In this document: piece by piece, positions 22,855-34,045 of the stretch
How positions within the stretch are numbered: the stretch's first letter is position 1
Layout: each line of letters starts with the position of its first letter
NCBI GenBank assembly: GCA_937925715.1
Contig: CALAMG010000022.1
Coordinates: 21,997 to 85,996 of the forward strand
Direction of reading: 5' to 3'
Origin: an uncultured Collinsella sp.
GTDB lineage: Bacteria; Actinomycetota; Coriobacteriia; Coriobacteriales; Coriobacteriaceae
DNA length: 64,000 nt
Notes under the pieces: model-generated
Seen by the model: only the letters and a program-made list of their open reading frames with translations
Databases searched by the model: none
Told to the model about the DNA's origin: nothing
Made by a program: the position numbers and the translations under genes

Positions 22855-23799
22855 ATGCTCAAGACTCCTCTCTGCGATCTGCTCGGCATCGAAAAGCCCG
22901 TGTTCCAGGGCGGTATGGCCTGGATTGCCGATGCCTCGCTGGCGTCCGCAGTGTCCGAGGCGGGTGGCTTAGGCATCATTGCGGCCATGAACGCCGACGC
23001 CAACTGGCTGCGCGACCAGATTCACGAGCTGCGCGCCAGGACGGATAAGCCCTTTGGCGTCAACGTCATGCTCATGAGCCCGTTTGCCGACGAGGTCGCG
23101 CAGGTCGTGATTGACGAGCGAGTGCCGGTCGTCGTGACGGGCGCCGGCAATCCCGCCAAGTACATGAAGGCGTGGAACGAGGCGGGCATCAAGGTCATCC
23201 CGGTCGTTGCCTCGGTGGCGCTGGCGCGCCTCGTGGCACGTCGTGGAGCCACGGCGGTTGTTGCCGAGGGTACCGAATCGGGCGGCCATATTGGCGAGAC
23301 CTCGACGATGGCACTGGTGCCGCAGGTCGTCGATGCGGTTGACATTCCCGTCGTGGCCGCCGGCGGTATTGCCGACGGCCGCGGCGTGGCGGCCGCCTTT
23401 ATGCTGGGCGCCGAAGGCGTGCAAGTGGGTACGCGCTTTCTGGTCGCAGACGAGTGCACCGTCTCGGAGCAGTACAAAGAGATGGTCCTGAAGGCCAACG
23501 ACACTTCGACGCGTGCGACCGGTCGCTCGACGGGACATCCAGTGCGCGCCCTCAAGAGCCCCTTCACCAACGCCTATGCCAAGAGCGAGGGTTCCGGCGC
23601 GAGTGCCGAGGAGCTCGGTGCTATGGGAACCGGTGCGCTGCGTAAGGCCGCCAAGGACGGCAACTACGAAGAGGGTTCGTTTTTGTGTGGACAGATTGCC
23701 GGCATGGTCAACGAGCGCCAGAGCGCACGCGAAATCGTTGACGACCTGGTCGATGGCGCCGAGCACGTCCTGAAGGGTGCGTGCGCATGGGTGGCGTAG
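22855..23799 (+). CDS. fabK: FMN-dependent enoyl-ACP reductase FabK
   Basis: The 314-residue protein of the nitropropane-dioxygenase TIM-barrel family has FQGGMAWIADASLA at the N-terminus, TGAGNPAKYM, the EGTESGGHIG flavin/His segment and VAAGGIADGRGV with GAEGVQVGTRF. In a FAS II operon this identifies FabK, the flavoprotein that reduces trans-2-enoyl-ACP and replaces FabI. It starts 2 bases after acpP and overlaps fabD by 13 bases. Confidence 0.92.
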   Translation: MLKTPLCDLLGIEKPVFQGGMAWIADASLASAVSEAGGLGIIAAMNADANWLRDQIHELRARTDKPFGVNVMLMSPFADEVAQVVIDERVPVVVTGAGNPAKYMKAWNEAGIKVIPVVASVALARLVARRGATAVVAEGTESGGHIGETSTMALVPQVVDAVDIPVVAAGGIADGRGVAAAFMLGAEGVQVGTRFLVADECTVSEQYKEMVLKANDTSTRATGRSTGHPVRALKSPFTNAYAKSEGSGASAEELGAMGTGALRKAAKDGNYEEGSFLCGQIAGMVNERQSAREIVDDLVDGAEHVLKGACAWVA

Positions 23800-24713
23800 C
23801 GTTTTTGTTTGCCGGCCAGGGTGCCCAGCACCCCGCGATGGGCGTCGACTTGATCGAGACATCGCCGGCGGCTGCCGAGGTGTTCGCCATAGCCGATGAG
23901 GTGCGCCCGGGGACGAGCGAGCAGTGCCGGAGCGCCTCCAAGGAGGAGCTCTCGCAGACCGAGAACACGCAGCCTTGCGTGTTCGTGCACGACTTGGCTG
24001 TCGCCGTCGCCCTGCGCGAGCGCGGCGTGGTGCCTGCCGCCTGTGCGGGATTCTCGCTGGGCGAGGTCGCTGCACTCACCTTTGCGGGGGCATTCGATAC
24101 GCGAGCGGGTTTTGAGCTCGTGTGTGAGCGCGCGGCATTGATGGCCACGGCGGCCGAGCGTCACCCCGGCGGCATGCGCGCCGTCATCAAACTTGATGCT
24201 GCGCAAGTCGAGAACCTGGCTGCGCAGGCCGGCGAGGACTGCTGGCCGGTCAACTACAACAGTCCCCAGCAGACGGTTGTGGCCGGAGCGCCCGATGCGC
24301 TGCAGACCCTCGACGTCCTAGTAAAAGAGGCTGGCGGCCGCGCCATGAAGGTCGCGGTGTCGGGTGCATTTCATAGCCCCTATATGGCCGAGGCGGCCTG
24401 TGGCCTTGCCGCATATATTGAGGCCGGTCACGCGCCGTCCCCGTTGCTCATTCCTGTTTTGGCAAATATGACAGCGGCGCCCTATCCGGCGGACCCCCAG
24501 ACGGCATCGGAGGTGCTGGCCAACCAGGTGAGCCATGCCGTGCGCTGGGTCGACACCCTGCATGCGCTGCAGGATCAGGGCATCGATACGTTTATTGAGG
24601 TCGGCCCTGGCAAAACGCTGTCCGGCCTGGTCAAGCGTACGCTGAGCGACGTTCGCGTGTATTCGTGCGAGACGGCCGAGCAGGTCGCAGCTATTGCCGA
24701 CGAGCTCGCATAG
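23787..24713 (+). CDS. fabD: Malonyl-CoA:ACP transacylase
   Basis: The 308-residue enzyme has the oxyanion motif FAGQGAQHP, the nucleophile elbow GFSLGEVAAL (Ser about 90) and the catalytic His in SGAFHSPYM. It loads malonyl groups onto ACP. The ATG at 23787 has AAGGG 9 bases upstream; a GTG two codons earlier is too close to it. The 5' end overlaps fabK, implying translational coupling. Confidence 0.94.
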   Translation: MGGVAFLFAGQGAQHPAMGVDLIETSPAAAEVFAIADEVRPGTSEQCRSASKEELSQTENTQPCVFVHDLAVAVALRERGVVPAACAGFSLGEVAALTFAGAFDTRAGFELVCERAALMATAAERHPGGMRAVIKLDAAQVENLAAQAGEDCWPVNYNSPQQTVVAGAPDALQTLDVLVKEAGGRAMKVAVSGAFHSPYMAEAACGLAAYIEAGHAPSPLLIPVLANMTAAPYPADPQTASEVLANQVSHAVRWVDTLHALQDQGIDTFIEVGPGKTLSGLVKRTLSDVRVYSCETAEQVAAIADELA

Positions 24714-24743
24714 TCCACAGGGCTGTAACCCGAAAGGAATGAC

Positions 24744-25517
24744 ATGGGCAACTTGAACAACGGCACGCTCGAGCGCAACGACTCACGTCGCGTGGCATTG
24801 GTCACGGGCGGCTCGCGTGGTATCGGCCGCGCCTGCGCTGTCGGTCTGGCGGAGGACGGCTTTGATATCGCCGTCGTCTATGCCGGCAGCGTCGATGCGG
24901 CGCGCGAGACGTGCGACGCCTGCGAGGCGGCTGGCGCCGCGGCACGAGCATATCAATGCGACGTGGCCGACCCCGCTGCCGTCAACGCGTGCGTGGAAGC
25001 GATCCTCAACGACTTTGGCTCCATTTGGGCGCTCGTCAACAACGCTGGCATCACCCGCGATGGCCTGCTCATGCGCATGGGCGATGACGCCTTCGATCGC
25101 GTACTCGATGTCAATCTCAAGGGAACGTTTAACACGACGCGCGCACTCACCAAGACCTTTATGCGCCAGCGCGGCGGCTGCGTCGTCAACATGAGCTCGG
25201 TCGTGGGCCTGATGGGCAATGCCGGGCAAGCTAACTACGCTGCCTCCAAGGCGGGCGTGATCGGCCTGACCAAGGCGGTGGCGCGCGAGCTTGCGCCCCG
25301 CGGTGTACGAGTGAACGCGGTCGCCCCCGGGTTTGTCGAGACAGATATGACGGCAAAGCTCTCGGAGAAGGTGCGTACGGTAACCGAGGAGCAGATTCCC
25401 CTTAAGCGTATGGCGCAGCCCGAAGAGGTGGCCGGCGTAGTGCGCTTTCTGGCGAGCGATGCGGCTGCCTACATTACGGGTGAGGTCGTGCGCGTCGACG
25501 GCGGAATGGCGATGTAG
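24744..25517 (+). CDS. fabG: 3-oxoacyl-ACP reductase
   Basis: The 257-residue short-chain dehydrogenase has the NADPH loop VTGGSRGIGRA, NNAG, the catalytic Ser in MSSVVG, and NYAASKAG carrying Tyr-x3-Lys. PGFVETDMT and GEVVRVDGG close the family pattern. It reduces 3-oxoacyl-ACP. GAAAGGA is about 6 bases upstream. The first 12 residues are a variable extension. Confidence 0.94.
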   Translation: MGNLNNGTLERNDSRRVALVTGGSRGIGRACAVGLAEDGFDIAVVYAGSVDAARETCDACEAAGAAARAYQCDVADPAAVNACVEAILNDFGSIWALVNNAGITRDGLLMRMGDDAFDRVLDVNLKGTFNTTRALTKTFMRQRGGCVVNMSSVVGLMGNAGQANYAASKAGVIGLTKAVARELAPRGVRVNAVAPGFVETDMTAKLSEKVRTVTEEQIPLKRMAQPEEVAGVVRFLASDAAAYITGEVVRVDGGMAM

Positions 25518-25556
25518 AAACCAGGGCCGAAGAACGGCTTGGATGAGGAGACCATG

Positions 25557-26804
25557 ATGGAACAGAGAGTTGCAATCACCGGCATAGGTGCCGTATCGCC
25601 GCTCGGCAACACCGCGCTTGCCACCTGGGCGGCAATGTGCGCTGGCACGTGCGGCATCGGCCCGATTACGCACTTCGATACCGAAGCGTTTGCCGTCAAG
25701 GTGGCGGCCGAGGTCAAGGGCTTTGACGGCAACGAGTACTTTGGCAAGCGTGATGCAAAGCATCTGGACCCCTGCGTTCAGTTTGCGATGGCGGCTTCGG
25801 ACGAAGCCATGCGCGATGCGGGCTTTGATGTCGAAGGCGCCATCGATCGCGAGCGCCTGGGCGTCTACGTGGGCTCGGGCGTGGGCGGCATGACGACGCT
25901 CGTCGACAACGTCCATACGATTGCCGAACGTGGGCCCCGCCGCGCATCGCCCTATATGATCGCGATGATGATCCCCAACATGGCATCGGGCAATATCGCA
26001 ATCCGCCACAAGGCAAAGGGCCCGACCCTGCCCGTGGTGACCGCGTGCGCAACCTCGGCCCATGCGGTGGGCGAGGCGTTCCGCGCCATCAAGCACGGCT
26101 ATGCCGACGCGATCCTCGCGGGCGGCGCCGAGGCCGCAATTATCCCCGATGCCGTTGCGGGCTTTACTTCCTGCCGCGCATTGACCACCAACCCTGATCC
26201 CGCGACGGCCTGCCGTCCGTTCGATGCAGACCGCGACGGCTTTGTGATGGGCGAGGGCGCCTGCGTGCTCGTGCTCGAGAGCATGGAACATGCGCAGGCG
26301 CGCGGTGCGCACATTTATGCCGAGGTCGTGGGCTACGGCAACACCGATGATGCCTATCACATCACGAGCCCTGATCCCGAGGCTGCCGGCATTGCCCGCG
26401 CGATATCGCTGGCAGTGACCGAGGGCGACGTCAAGCCTTCCGAGGGTCTCTACATCAATGCCCACGGCACATCGACCAAGCTCAACGATTCGTCCGAGAC
26501 GGCGGGCATTAAGCGTGCGCTCGGCGAGGACGCGGCGCGCGCCGCGCACGTCTCGTCGACTAAGTCGATGACCGGCCACATGATCGGTGCCACGGGCGCC
26601 ATCGAGGTCATGGCCTGCGCCATGGCGCTCGAGCAGGGCGTGGTGCCGCCGACCATTAACTACCACACGCCCGATCCCGCCTGCGATCTTGACTACACGC
26701 CCAATCGCGCGGTTCGCGCCGACCTTACCTGGGCGCTTTCGACCAACCTGGGCTTTGGCGGACACAACGCCGCCATCGCGCTGCGTAGATATACGAGGAG
26801 CTAG
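25557..26804 (+). CDS. fabF: 3-oxoacyl-ACP synthase II
   Basis: The 415-residue condensing enzyme has the catalytic Cys in VVTACATSAHAVG (about residue 164) and His residues in NAHGTSTKLND and TKSMTGHMIGATG. It elongates acyl-ACP with malonyl-ACP. Adjacent ATGs at 25554 and 25557 are both possible; GAGGAG is 6 bases before the second, giving MEQRVAITGIGAVSPLG. No separate fabB is seen. Confidence 0.94.
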   Translation: MEQRVAITGIGAVSPLGNTALATWAAMCAGTCGIGPITHFDTEAFAVKVAAEVKGFDGNEYFGKRDAKHLDPCVQFAMAASDEAMRDAGFDVEGAIDRERLGVYVGSGVGGMTTLVDNVHTIAERGPRRASPYMIAMMIPNMASGNIAIRHKAKGPTLPVVTACATSAHAVGEAFRAIKHGYADAILAGGAEAAIIPDAVAGFTSCRALTTNPDPATACRPFDADRDGFVMGEGACVLVLESMEHAQARGAHIYAEVVGYGNTDDAYHITSPDPEAAGIARAISLAVTEGDVKPSEGLYINAHGTSTKLNDSSETAGIKRALGEDAARAAHVSSTKSMTGHMIGATGAIEVMACAMALEQGVVPPTINYHTPDPACDLDYTPNRAVRADLTWALSTNLGFGGHNAAIALRRYTRS

Positions 26805-26807
26805 AGC

Positions 26808-27284
26808 ATGGATTCCAAAAGACTTGCCGAGATAGCCGATGTTATGGAGGACCGCGGCCTCACGCGCGTACGCGTTGAGGAGCCCGATGGCACCGCGGTC
26901 GAACTCGAGCGCGCGAGCGCCGCACAGCCGGTTGCCGTGCCCATGCCTATGCCGGGTGCCGTGACTGCTCCGGCGGTGGCTCCTGTCGCCATGCCTGCCG
27001 CCGCACCGGAGCCCGCCGCGCAGGCGCCTGCCACCGCACCGGAGCCCAAGGGCACCGAGGTGACCGCTCCCATGGTCGGCGTTTTCTATGCTGCCCCGGC
27101 GCCGGGCGACGAGCCGTTTGTGCACGTGGGCTCCAAGGTCAAGGCCGGTGAGACCCTCTGCATCATCGAGGCCATGAAGGTTCTCAACGAGGTGACGGCC
27201 GAGGCAGACGGCGAGGTGCTCGAGATCTGCGTGGCCGACGGCGATCTCGTGGAGTTCGGCAGTTGCCTCATGAGGATCGGATAG
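26808..27284 (+). CDS. accB: Biotin carboxyl carrier protein of acetyl-CoA carboxylase
   Basis: The 158-residue protein has an N-terminal segment (DSKRLAEIADVMEDRGL), a long Pro/Ala/Met linker (about 40-85) and a biotinyl domain with EAMKVLNEV, where Lys is the biotinylation site for BirA. The BirA gene lies 5.4 kb upstream in divergent orientation. The start is 3 bases after the fabF stop with GAGGAG nearby. Confidence 0.94.
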   Translation: MDSKRLAEIADVMEDRGLTRVRVEEPDGTAVELERASAAQPVAVPMPMPGAVTAPAVAPVAMPAAAPEPAAQAPATAPEPKGTEVTAPMVGVFYAAPAPGDEPFVHVGSKVKAGETLCIIEAMKVLNEVTAEADGEVLEICVADGDLVEFGSCLMRIG

Positions 27285-27293
27285 GTGATATCC

Positions 27294-27716
27294 ATGAACA
27301 AAGAAGAGCTTAAAGAACTGTTGCCGCATCGCGAACCGATGCTTTTGCTTGACGAGGCCGAGCTGGTGGGCGACGAGGCCCACGGCAAGATCACGATTAC
27401 GGGTGACGAGTACTTTTTGCAGGGGCATTTTCCGGGAAACCCGGTGGTCCCCGGCGTGATTCAGTGTGAGATGCTCGCCCAAAACTGCTGCGTGCTGCTG
27501 ATGGGCGATGAGGAAGCGCGCGGCGCGACGCCGTTCTACACGAGCCTGGACAAGGTGCGCTTTAAGCGTCCGGTGCGACCGGGCGATACGGTGGATCTGG
27601 TGTGCTCCATCACGCGTGCGCGCGGGCCGTTCCGCTTTGCGACGGGCACCGCGAGCGTCAACGGTGAGGTCTGTTGCCGCGCCGACATGTCTTTTGCACT
27701 CATGCACGAAAGTTAA
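27294..27716 (+). CDS. fabZ: 3-hydroxyacyl-ACP dehydratase FabZ
   Basis: The 140-residue hotdog-fold enzyme has LPHREPMLLLDE, the catalytic His in QGHFPGNPVVPGV and the following Gln/Glu helix with EMLAQNC. It dehydrates 3-hydroxyacyl-ACP. The ATG at 27294 is chosen (AGGTG about 6 bases upstream) over a GTG three codons earlier that directly abuts the accB stop. Confidence 0.93.
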   Translation: MNKEELKELLPHREPMLLLDEAELVGDEAHGKITITGDEYFLQGHFPGNPVVPGVIQCEMLAQNCCVLLMGDEEARGATPFYTSLDKVRFKRPVRPGDTVDLVCSITRARGPFRFATGTASVNGEVCCRADMSFALMHES

Positions 27717-27726
27717 GGAAGGCTTC

Positions 27727-29056
<1,330 letters not shown>

Positions 29057-29070
<14 letters not shown>

Positions 29071-30781
29071 AAAAGCGAAGACGGTCAACGTCCTCGAGGG
29101 ACCGATGACCGAATCGTGCGCCGAGTTTCCCGCGCGCCACGTGTTTATCAAGTGCCCGGAGTGCCGCCGCGTGATCGATGAGGCGCGCCTACACGACAAC
29201 CTCGAGGTCTGCCCTCGTTGCGGCAAACACTTTCGCGTGAGCGGGCGCGACCGCATGCGCATGACGATTGACGAGGGCACGTTTGAGGAATGGGATGCCA
29301 GTCTGGCGCCGGAGGACTTCCTTTCGTTTCCCGGCTATGCCGACAAGCTCAAGAGCGTGAGCGAACGTTCGGGCGAGCGCGATGCCGTTGTGTGCGGCAA
29401 GGGCAAAATCTGCGGTTGCGATACGGCGCTCTTCTTTATGGACGCCAACTTTATGATGGGCTCGATGGGTTCCGTGGTGGGCGAGAAGATCTGCCGCACA
29501 TTTGAGCGTGCGACCGAGCTGGGACTGCCGGTCGTTGGCTTTACCGTATCGGGTGGCGCCCGCATGCAGGAGGGCGTGACCTCGCTCATGCAGATGGCCA
29601 AAATCTCTGCGGCGGTTAGGCGCCATAGCGAGGCGGGCGGCCTGTATATCACGGTGCTCACTGACCCCACGACCGGAGGCGTAACCGCGAGCTTTGCCAT
29701 GGAGGGCGATATTATCCTGGCCGAGCCCGATGCCCTGACGGCATTTGCCGGCCCGCGCGTGATCGAGCAGAACATGCACAAGCGCCTGCCCAAGGGATTC
29801 CAGCGCTCCGAGTTTTTGCTGGAGCACGGCTTTTGCGATGCCGTTGTTCCGCGTGGCGAGATTGCGCTCACGGTAGGCGAGCTGCTGGCGCTGCACGAAG
29901 GGCACGCGCCCGGCCTGGGGGCACCGCATGAGATCGTGCATACGGGTCGCCGCGGCAAAAAGCTGGGACACTTGTTCAAGCGCTCGGCCGCACCAAAAAC
30001 CGCGCTCGAGATTGTCAAGCAGACCCGCTCGGCAGATCGCGCCACCGCAGGCGAGATGATCTCGCTGGGCCTGGATGGATTTGTGGAGCTGCACGGCGAC
30101 CGCTACTTTGGCGACGACGCTGCTGTGGTGGCTGGCATTGGCTGGAAAGACGGACGCCCCGTAACGGTCATCGCCATCGAGCGCGGCACCACGACCAAAG
30201 AGCGCATGCGTCGCAACTTTGGTATGGCACATCCCGAGGGCTACCGCAAAGCGCGTCGCCTTATGCGCCAGGCCGAAAAGTTTGGTCGACCGGTTCTGTG
30301 TCTGGTCGATACTTCGGGCGCGTTTTGCGGCATCGGTGCCGAGGAGCGCGGCCAGGGCGAGGCGATTGCCCAGAATCTCATGGAGATGAGCGGCCTCAAA
30401 ACGCCGATTGTCTCGGTGGTGACAGGCGAGGGCGGCTCTGGTGGCGCGCTGGCGCTGTCCGTGGCCGACCGCATCCTGATGCTCTCGAGCTCGGCCTATT
30501 CGGTCGTGAGCCCCGAGGCCTGTGCGTCGATCCTGTGGAAGGATACCGAGCGCGCGAATGAGGCCGCCGAGGCGCTTAAGCTCACGGCCCCCGATCTGTT
30601 GGCGCTCGGCATCATCGACGGCATTGTTGACGATAGGGGCCTGTCGCATGAGGAGATCGCCGGTGCCGTCATGTCCTCGGCATTTGATGCCTTCGATACG
30701 CTTGGGCAGCTCGACGACGCGACCCTCACAAACCTCCGCTACGAAAAGTACCGCGCAATCGGTCAGTACCGCACGATGTGA
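29057..30781 (+). CDS. accDA: Fused acetyl-CoA carboxylase carboxyltransferase beta-alpha subunit
   Basis: One 574-residue chain joins AccD and AccA. The beta half (about 1-290) has the zinc finger CPECRR...CPRCGKHF and the oxyanion region GGARMQEG. The alpha half (about 300-574) has RTTTKERMRRNFGMAHPEGYRKA-type sequence and EGGSGGALAL. Together they move the carboxyl group from biotin to acetyl-CoA. In most bacteria the two are separate; here there is no stop or frame change between halves. The start overlaps accC. Confidence 0.92.
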
Positions 30782-30797
30782 CAAAGGGGCAGCCCGC

Positions 30798-32036
30798 ATG
30801 TCATATTGGGAAAGGCGTTCCATGCTACAAGTTTCTAACACCTCGTTTACAACGTCGGTTTCATCAAACGCCATGGCCGTGGTGGACTATCTGTCCAAAA
30901 GCATGATGTCGGCGCTGCCGTTTATTGTCTGCGCGGCGTTGTTCCGCACCGTCGCTGTCATTATGGGCGAAGGCATGCTGGGCCTGTGGTCTGCCGATTC
31001 CGATATCTATCGCCTGTTCTACAGTTGGCTCTATAACGCCGGCTACTACTTTTTGCCCATTTATCTTGGTTGGGCGGCCGCCCGCCGGCTCGGTTGCTCG
31101 GAGCAGCTGGGCATGATGCTGGGCGGCGTATTGATTGCGCCCGATCTGCTTAAGCTCGTCGATGCCGCATCGACGACGGGGGCATCGATGACTTCCGTGT
31201 ATGGTCTGCTTCCCGCGCCGGTCAACGATTACACGACGACTGTTATTCCGGTTCTCATCTCGGTGCCCGTGCTATGGCGAGTGGAGTGTTTCTTTAAGCG
31301 CGTTATCCCTAAGGCCGTGGCGTTTTCGTTTGTTCCGTTTACAACCATGCTTGTCATGGTTCCGGTTTCGCTGTGTATCACGGCGCCGGCGGGCAGCTAT
31401 CTGGGCATGCTGTTGGGCCAGCTTATGTTTATGCTTGGCAATTCCGGTGGCATCGTGTCGCTGCTCACGCTCATGGGGCTTGCCGCGGGTTGGGAGTTTC
31501 TTAAGATTGCAGGCGTCAGCAACGTTGTCCTATCGCTTGCCTATGCTCAGTTTGTGAGTGTGGGAACGGATTCGTGCATCCTGATCGCCGCGACGATGGC
31601 GACGTTCGCCGTTTGGGGCATGCCCTTTGGCGCGTCGCTCCGCGTTGCGGATAAGGACGAGAAGGCACTCATGCTGGGCTATTCAATCTCGGGTATTCTT
31701 GGCGGCGTAAGCGAGCCGGCGCTGTACGGTTGCGGCTTTAAATATGGCAGGTGCCTCACATGCATGGCCATTGGCGGCGCCGTCGGAGGCCTTGTTGCGG
31801 CCGTGGGCCACGTTACGGCCTATACCATCGGCATGACGAATGTCCTTATGGTCATTGGCTTTGCCACGGGCGGCATCTCGAACCTGCTGTGGTGCTGCGC
31901 TGCCGGCGGTGTGGCATTTGCGGTGTCTGCGGCGCTGAGCTACTGCTTTGGCGTGGTGCAGGCGAAGGGACAGACGACGGGGGACGGAGCCGATTCACCC
32001 GAAACCTCGAAGAGCGTGGCCGAAGCAAGCGCGTAA
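30798..32036 (+). CDS. PTS EIIC domain protein (glucose/beta-glucoside type), IIC only
   Basis: The 412-residue membrane protein has about ten hydrophobic segments and the EIIC signature GGVSEPALYG (about residue 300), close to GITEPAIYG of sugar-transporting IIC domains. No IIB (phosphocysteine) or IIA domain is fused, and none is next to it, so the phosphoryl donor would be encoded elsewhere or the protein has another role. It begins 16 bases after accDA and is followed by a terminator, so it looks like the last gene of the fatty acid operon. The ATG at 30798 has AAAGGGGC upstream; one at 30822 is possible. Confidence 0.8.
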   Translation: MSYWERRSMLQVSNTSFTTSVSSNAMAVVDYLSKSMMSALPFIVCAALFRTVAVIMGEGMLGLWSADSDIYRLFYSWLYNAGYYFLPIYLGWAAARRLGCSEQLGMMLGGVLIAPDLLKLVDAASTTGASMTSVYGLLPAPVNDYTTTVIPVLISVPVLWRVECFFKRVIPKAVAFSFVPFTTMLVMVPVSLCITAPAGSYLGMLLGQLMFMLGNSGGIVSLLTLMGLAAGWEFLKIAGVSNVVLSLAYAQFVSVGTDSCILIAATMATFAVWGMPFGASLRVADKDEKALMLGYSISGILGGVSEPALYGCGFKYGRCLTCMAIGGAVGGLVAAVGHVTAYTIGMTNVLMVIGFATGGISNLLWCCAAGGVAFAVSAALSYCFGVVQAKGQTTGDGADSPETSKSVAEASA

Positions 32037-32074
32037 ACCTGTGCGACACAAGGACGATTCCTTTGCCATATTCC

Positions 32075-32109
32075 AAGGCCGTGGCCCGTGTGGGTTGCGG
32101 CCTTTTTTG
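32075..32109 (+). terminator. Intrinsic terminator after the EIIC gene
   Basis: AAGGCCG pairs with CGGCCTT across a 16-nt loop, then TTTTG. It ends the fab/acc/EIIC operon. Confidence 0.75.
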
Positions 32110-32187
32110 TATCTGGGGGACAAAGTGGCTACACTACAATCCGTTTGAGCAATAGATATATAGGTAGTACCGTGGGGGCGGATGTAG

Positions 32188-33342
32188 ATGGTCGAGTGGA
32201 TTGTTAAGCGTGCGCAGGGCGACCGTGCGCGTGTGGGCACGTTAGCTGGCGTGGTGTGTATTCTCGCCAATGTGGCACTATGCGCTGCGAAGGGCGTAAT
32301 TGGCGTGCTGTCGGGATCGGTTTCGATTGTGGCGGATGCCATGAACAACCTGTCCGATGCAAGCTCGAATATCGTGAGCGTGCTGGGCTTTAAGCTGGCG
32401 AGCAAGCCGGCCGACCCCGAGCATCCTTACGGCCACGGTCGCTACGAGTATCTCTCGGGTTTGGTCGTGGCGGCGCTCGTGCTGCTGATTGGCATCGAAC
32501 TGGTGAAGTCCTCGGTGGAGCGTATTGTCAACCCGGAGCCTGTCGAGTTCTCGCTTGCCCTGGTGGCGGTCCTGGCACTTTCGATGGTTGTAAAGCTGTG
32601 GATGGCGGCCCTCAACCAAAAGCTCGGCGATCGCATTGAGTCCGAGACGCTGCATGCGACCGCGCAGGATTCCAAGAACGATGTCCTTGCCACAGGCGCC
32701 GTGTTGGCGTGCGCAATTGTTTCGCAGGTGACGCACATCAATCTTGACGCATGGGTCGGCCTTGCCGTTGGCGCCTATATTGGCTGGAGCGGTTTTGAGC
32801 TCATCCAGGATACGGTGAGCCCGCTTTTGGGCCAGTCGCCCGATCCTAAGCTGGTCAAGCACATTCGAGACAAGATCATGAGCTATCCCGGCGTTTTGGG
32901 CGTTCACGATTTGATGGTTCACGACTACGGCCCGGGCAGGAAGTTTGCAAGTGCGCATGCCGAGATGGCGGCCGAGGACAGCCCGTTGGAAAGTCACGAC
33001 ACGCTCGATAACATCGAGCAGTCGTTTAGGGACGAAGACGGCATGATCGTTACGCTTCACTACGATCCCATCGTGACCGATGACCCCAAGCTGGCGAGCA
33101 TGCGCTTGCGCATTCACGCCATGGCCCAGGAGATCGATAGCCGCCTCTCGATTCATGACCTGCGCTGCGTGCCGGGTCCTACGCACACCAACGTGATCTT
33201 TGACTGCGTGCGTCCCTCGGATCTGCAGATGAGTGCCGAAGACGTAAAGCACGCGCTGACACAACGGGTCGAATCGGAATATCCCAAGTCGATTGCCAAG
33301 ATTACGATCGACGAAGACTACGTAGGGCATACCCACGAGTAA
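32188..33342 (+). CDS. Cation diffusion facilitator family transporter
   Basis: The 384-residue protein has about six membrane helices in the first 215 residues with the metal-site pairs DAMNNLSD and HATAQDSKNDV typical of CDF exporters (Zn, Fe, Mn or Co). A cytoplasmic ferredoxin-like domain follows (HDLMVHDYGPGRKFASAHAEM) and a further C-terminal domain of about 80 residues makes it longer than the usual 300. It would export divalent metal in exchange for protons. The specific metal is not evident. Confidence 0.87.
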   Translation: MVEWIVKRAQGDRARVGTLAGVVCILANVALCAAKGVIGVLSGSVSIVADAMNNLSDASSNIVSVLGFKLASKPADPEHPYGHGRYEYLSGLVVAALVLLIGIELVKSSVERIVNPEPVEFSLALVAVLALSMVVKLWMAALNQKLGDRIESETLHATAQDSKNDVLATGAVLACAIVSQVTHINLDAWVGLAVGAYIGWSGFELIQDTVSPLLGQSPDPKLVKHIRDKIMSYPGVLGVHDLMVHDYGPGRKFASAHAEMAAEDSPLESHDTLDNIEQSFRDEDGMIVTLHYDPIVTDDPKLASMRLRIHAMAQEIDSRLSIHDLRCVPGPTHTNVIFDCVRPSDLQMSAEDVKHALTQRVESEYPKSIAKITIDEDYVGHTHE

Positions 33343-33381
33343 GGCTATGCCGGCAAAGCAGGTTATGCAGAAGGGGAGAGC

Positions 33382-34008
33382 ATGAAGAAGCTGTATCTAC
33401 TCCGCCACGGTCAGACGGAGTTCAACGTCAAAAAGCTGGTCCAGGGCCGCTGCGATTCACCGCTCACCGACTTAGGCCGTCAGCAAGCCGGGATGGCAGC
33501 CGCATGGCTCAAAGCCCACGGCGTCGTCCCCGACAAAGTGGTCTCATCACCCTTAGGCCGAGCCATGGACACGGCAAGTCTCGTCGCATGCGAGCTCCTC
33601 GGCCCGGACGCAGCAGCCGAGCCCTGCGAAGGCATTATCGAGCGCTGCTACGGCTCCTTCGAAGAAGGCCCGCACGGCGCGCTGCCCACCGACGTCTGGG
33701 ATCCGGGCGAGGATTTGGTCCCCTTCGGAGGAGAAGGAAGCCGCGCGCTGCAAGAACGCATGGTAGGCACCCTCATCAATCTCATGGGTTCCGAGGGCAT
33801 CGAAACCCTCCTAGCAGTAAGCCACGGCAGCGCCAGCCGCCAATTCATCAAGGCTGCAGCCCCAGAGGGCTTCGAGCTCCCAGCAAAACTCCCCAACTGC
33901 GCCATCATGATCTTCGATTTCGATGAGGAGAAGTCGGGAGAAGAAGGCGCCGTGCCCCAATCCAAGTTCATCTTGCAGCAAATCATCGATCCTCAACAAA
34001 GTAATTAG
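33382..34008 (+). CDS. Histidine phosphatase (phosphoglycerate mutase-like) family protein
   Basis: The 208-residue protein has the phosphohistidine motif LLRHGQTEFN at residues 5-14, SPLGRAMDTA and the second catalytic His in AVSHGSASR. It belongs to the cofactor-dependent PGM/broad phosphatase group; lack of full dPGM length (about 230-250) argues for a phosphatase. GGGGAGAG is about 6 bases upstream. The 3' half uses noticeably different synonymous codons (many -CC and -CA endings) from its neighbours, as does the end of the aminotransferase gene near 3.5 kb. Confidence 0.85.
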   Translation: MKKLYLLRHGQTEFNVKKLVQGRCDSPLTDLGRQQAGMAAAWLKAHGVVPDKVVSSPLGRAMDTASLVACELLGPDAAAEPCEGIIERCYGSFEEGPHGALPTDVWDPGEDLVPFGGEGSRALQERMVGTLINLMGSEGIETLLAVSHGSASRQFIKAAAPEGFELPAKLPNCAIMIFDFDEEKSGEEGAVPQSKFILQQIIDPQQSN

Positions 34009-34045
34009 CTGAGCGAGCAGAGTTAAGCAGACATCAACGTGTCGT

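Noticed and set aside
32107..32140. Promoter for the cation diffusion facilitator gene (TTGTAT with TACAAT)
   Set aside because: Spacer of 22 bases is too long and the -35 lies in the terminator tail; no better pair found.
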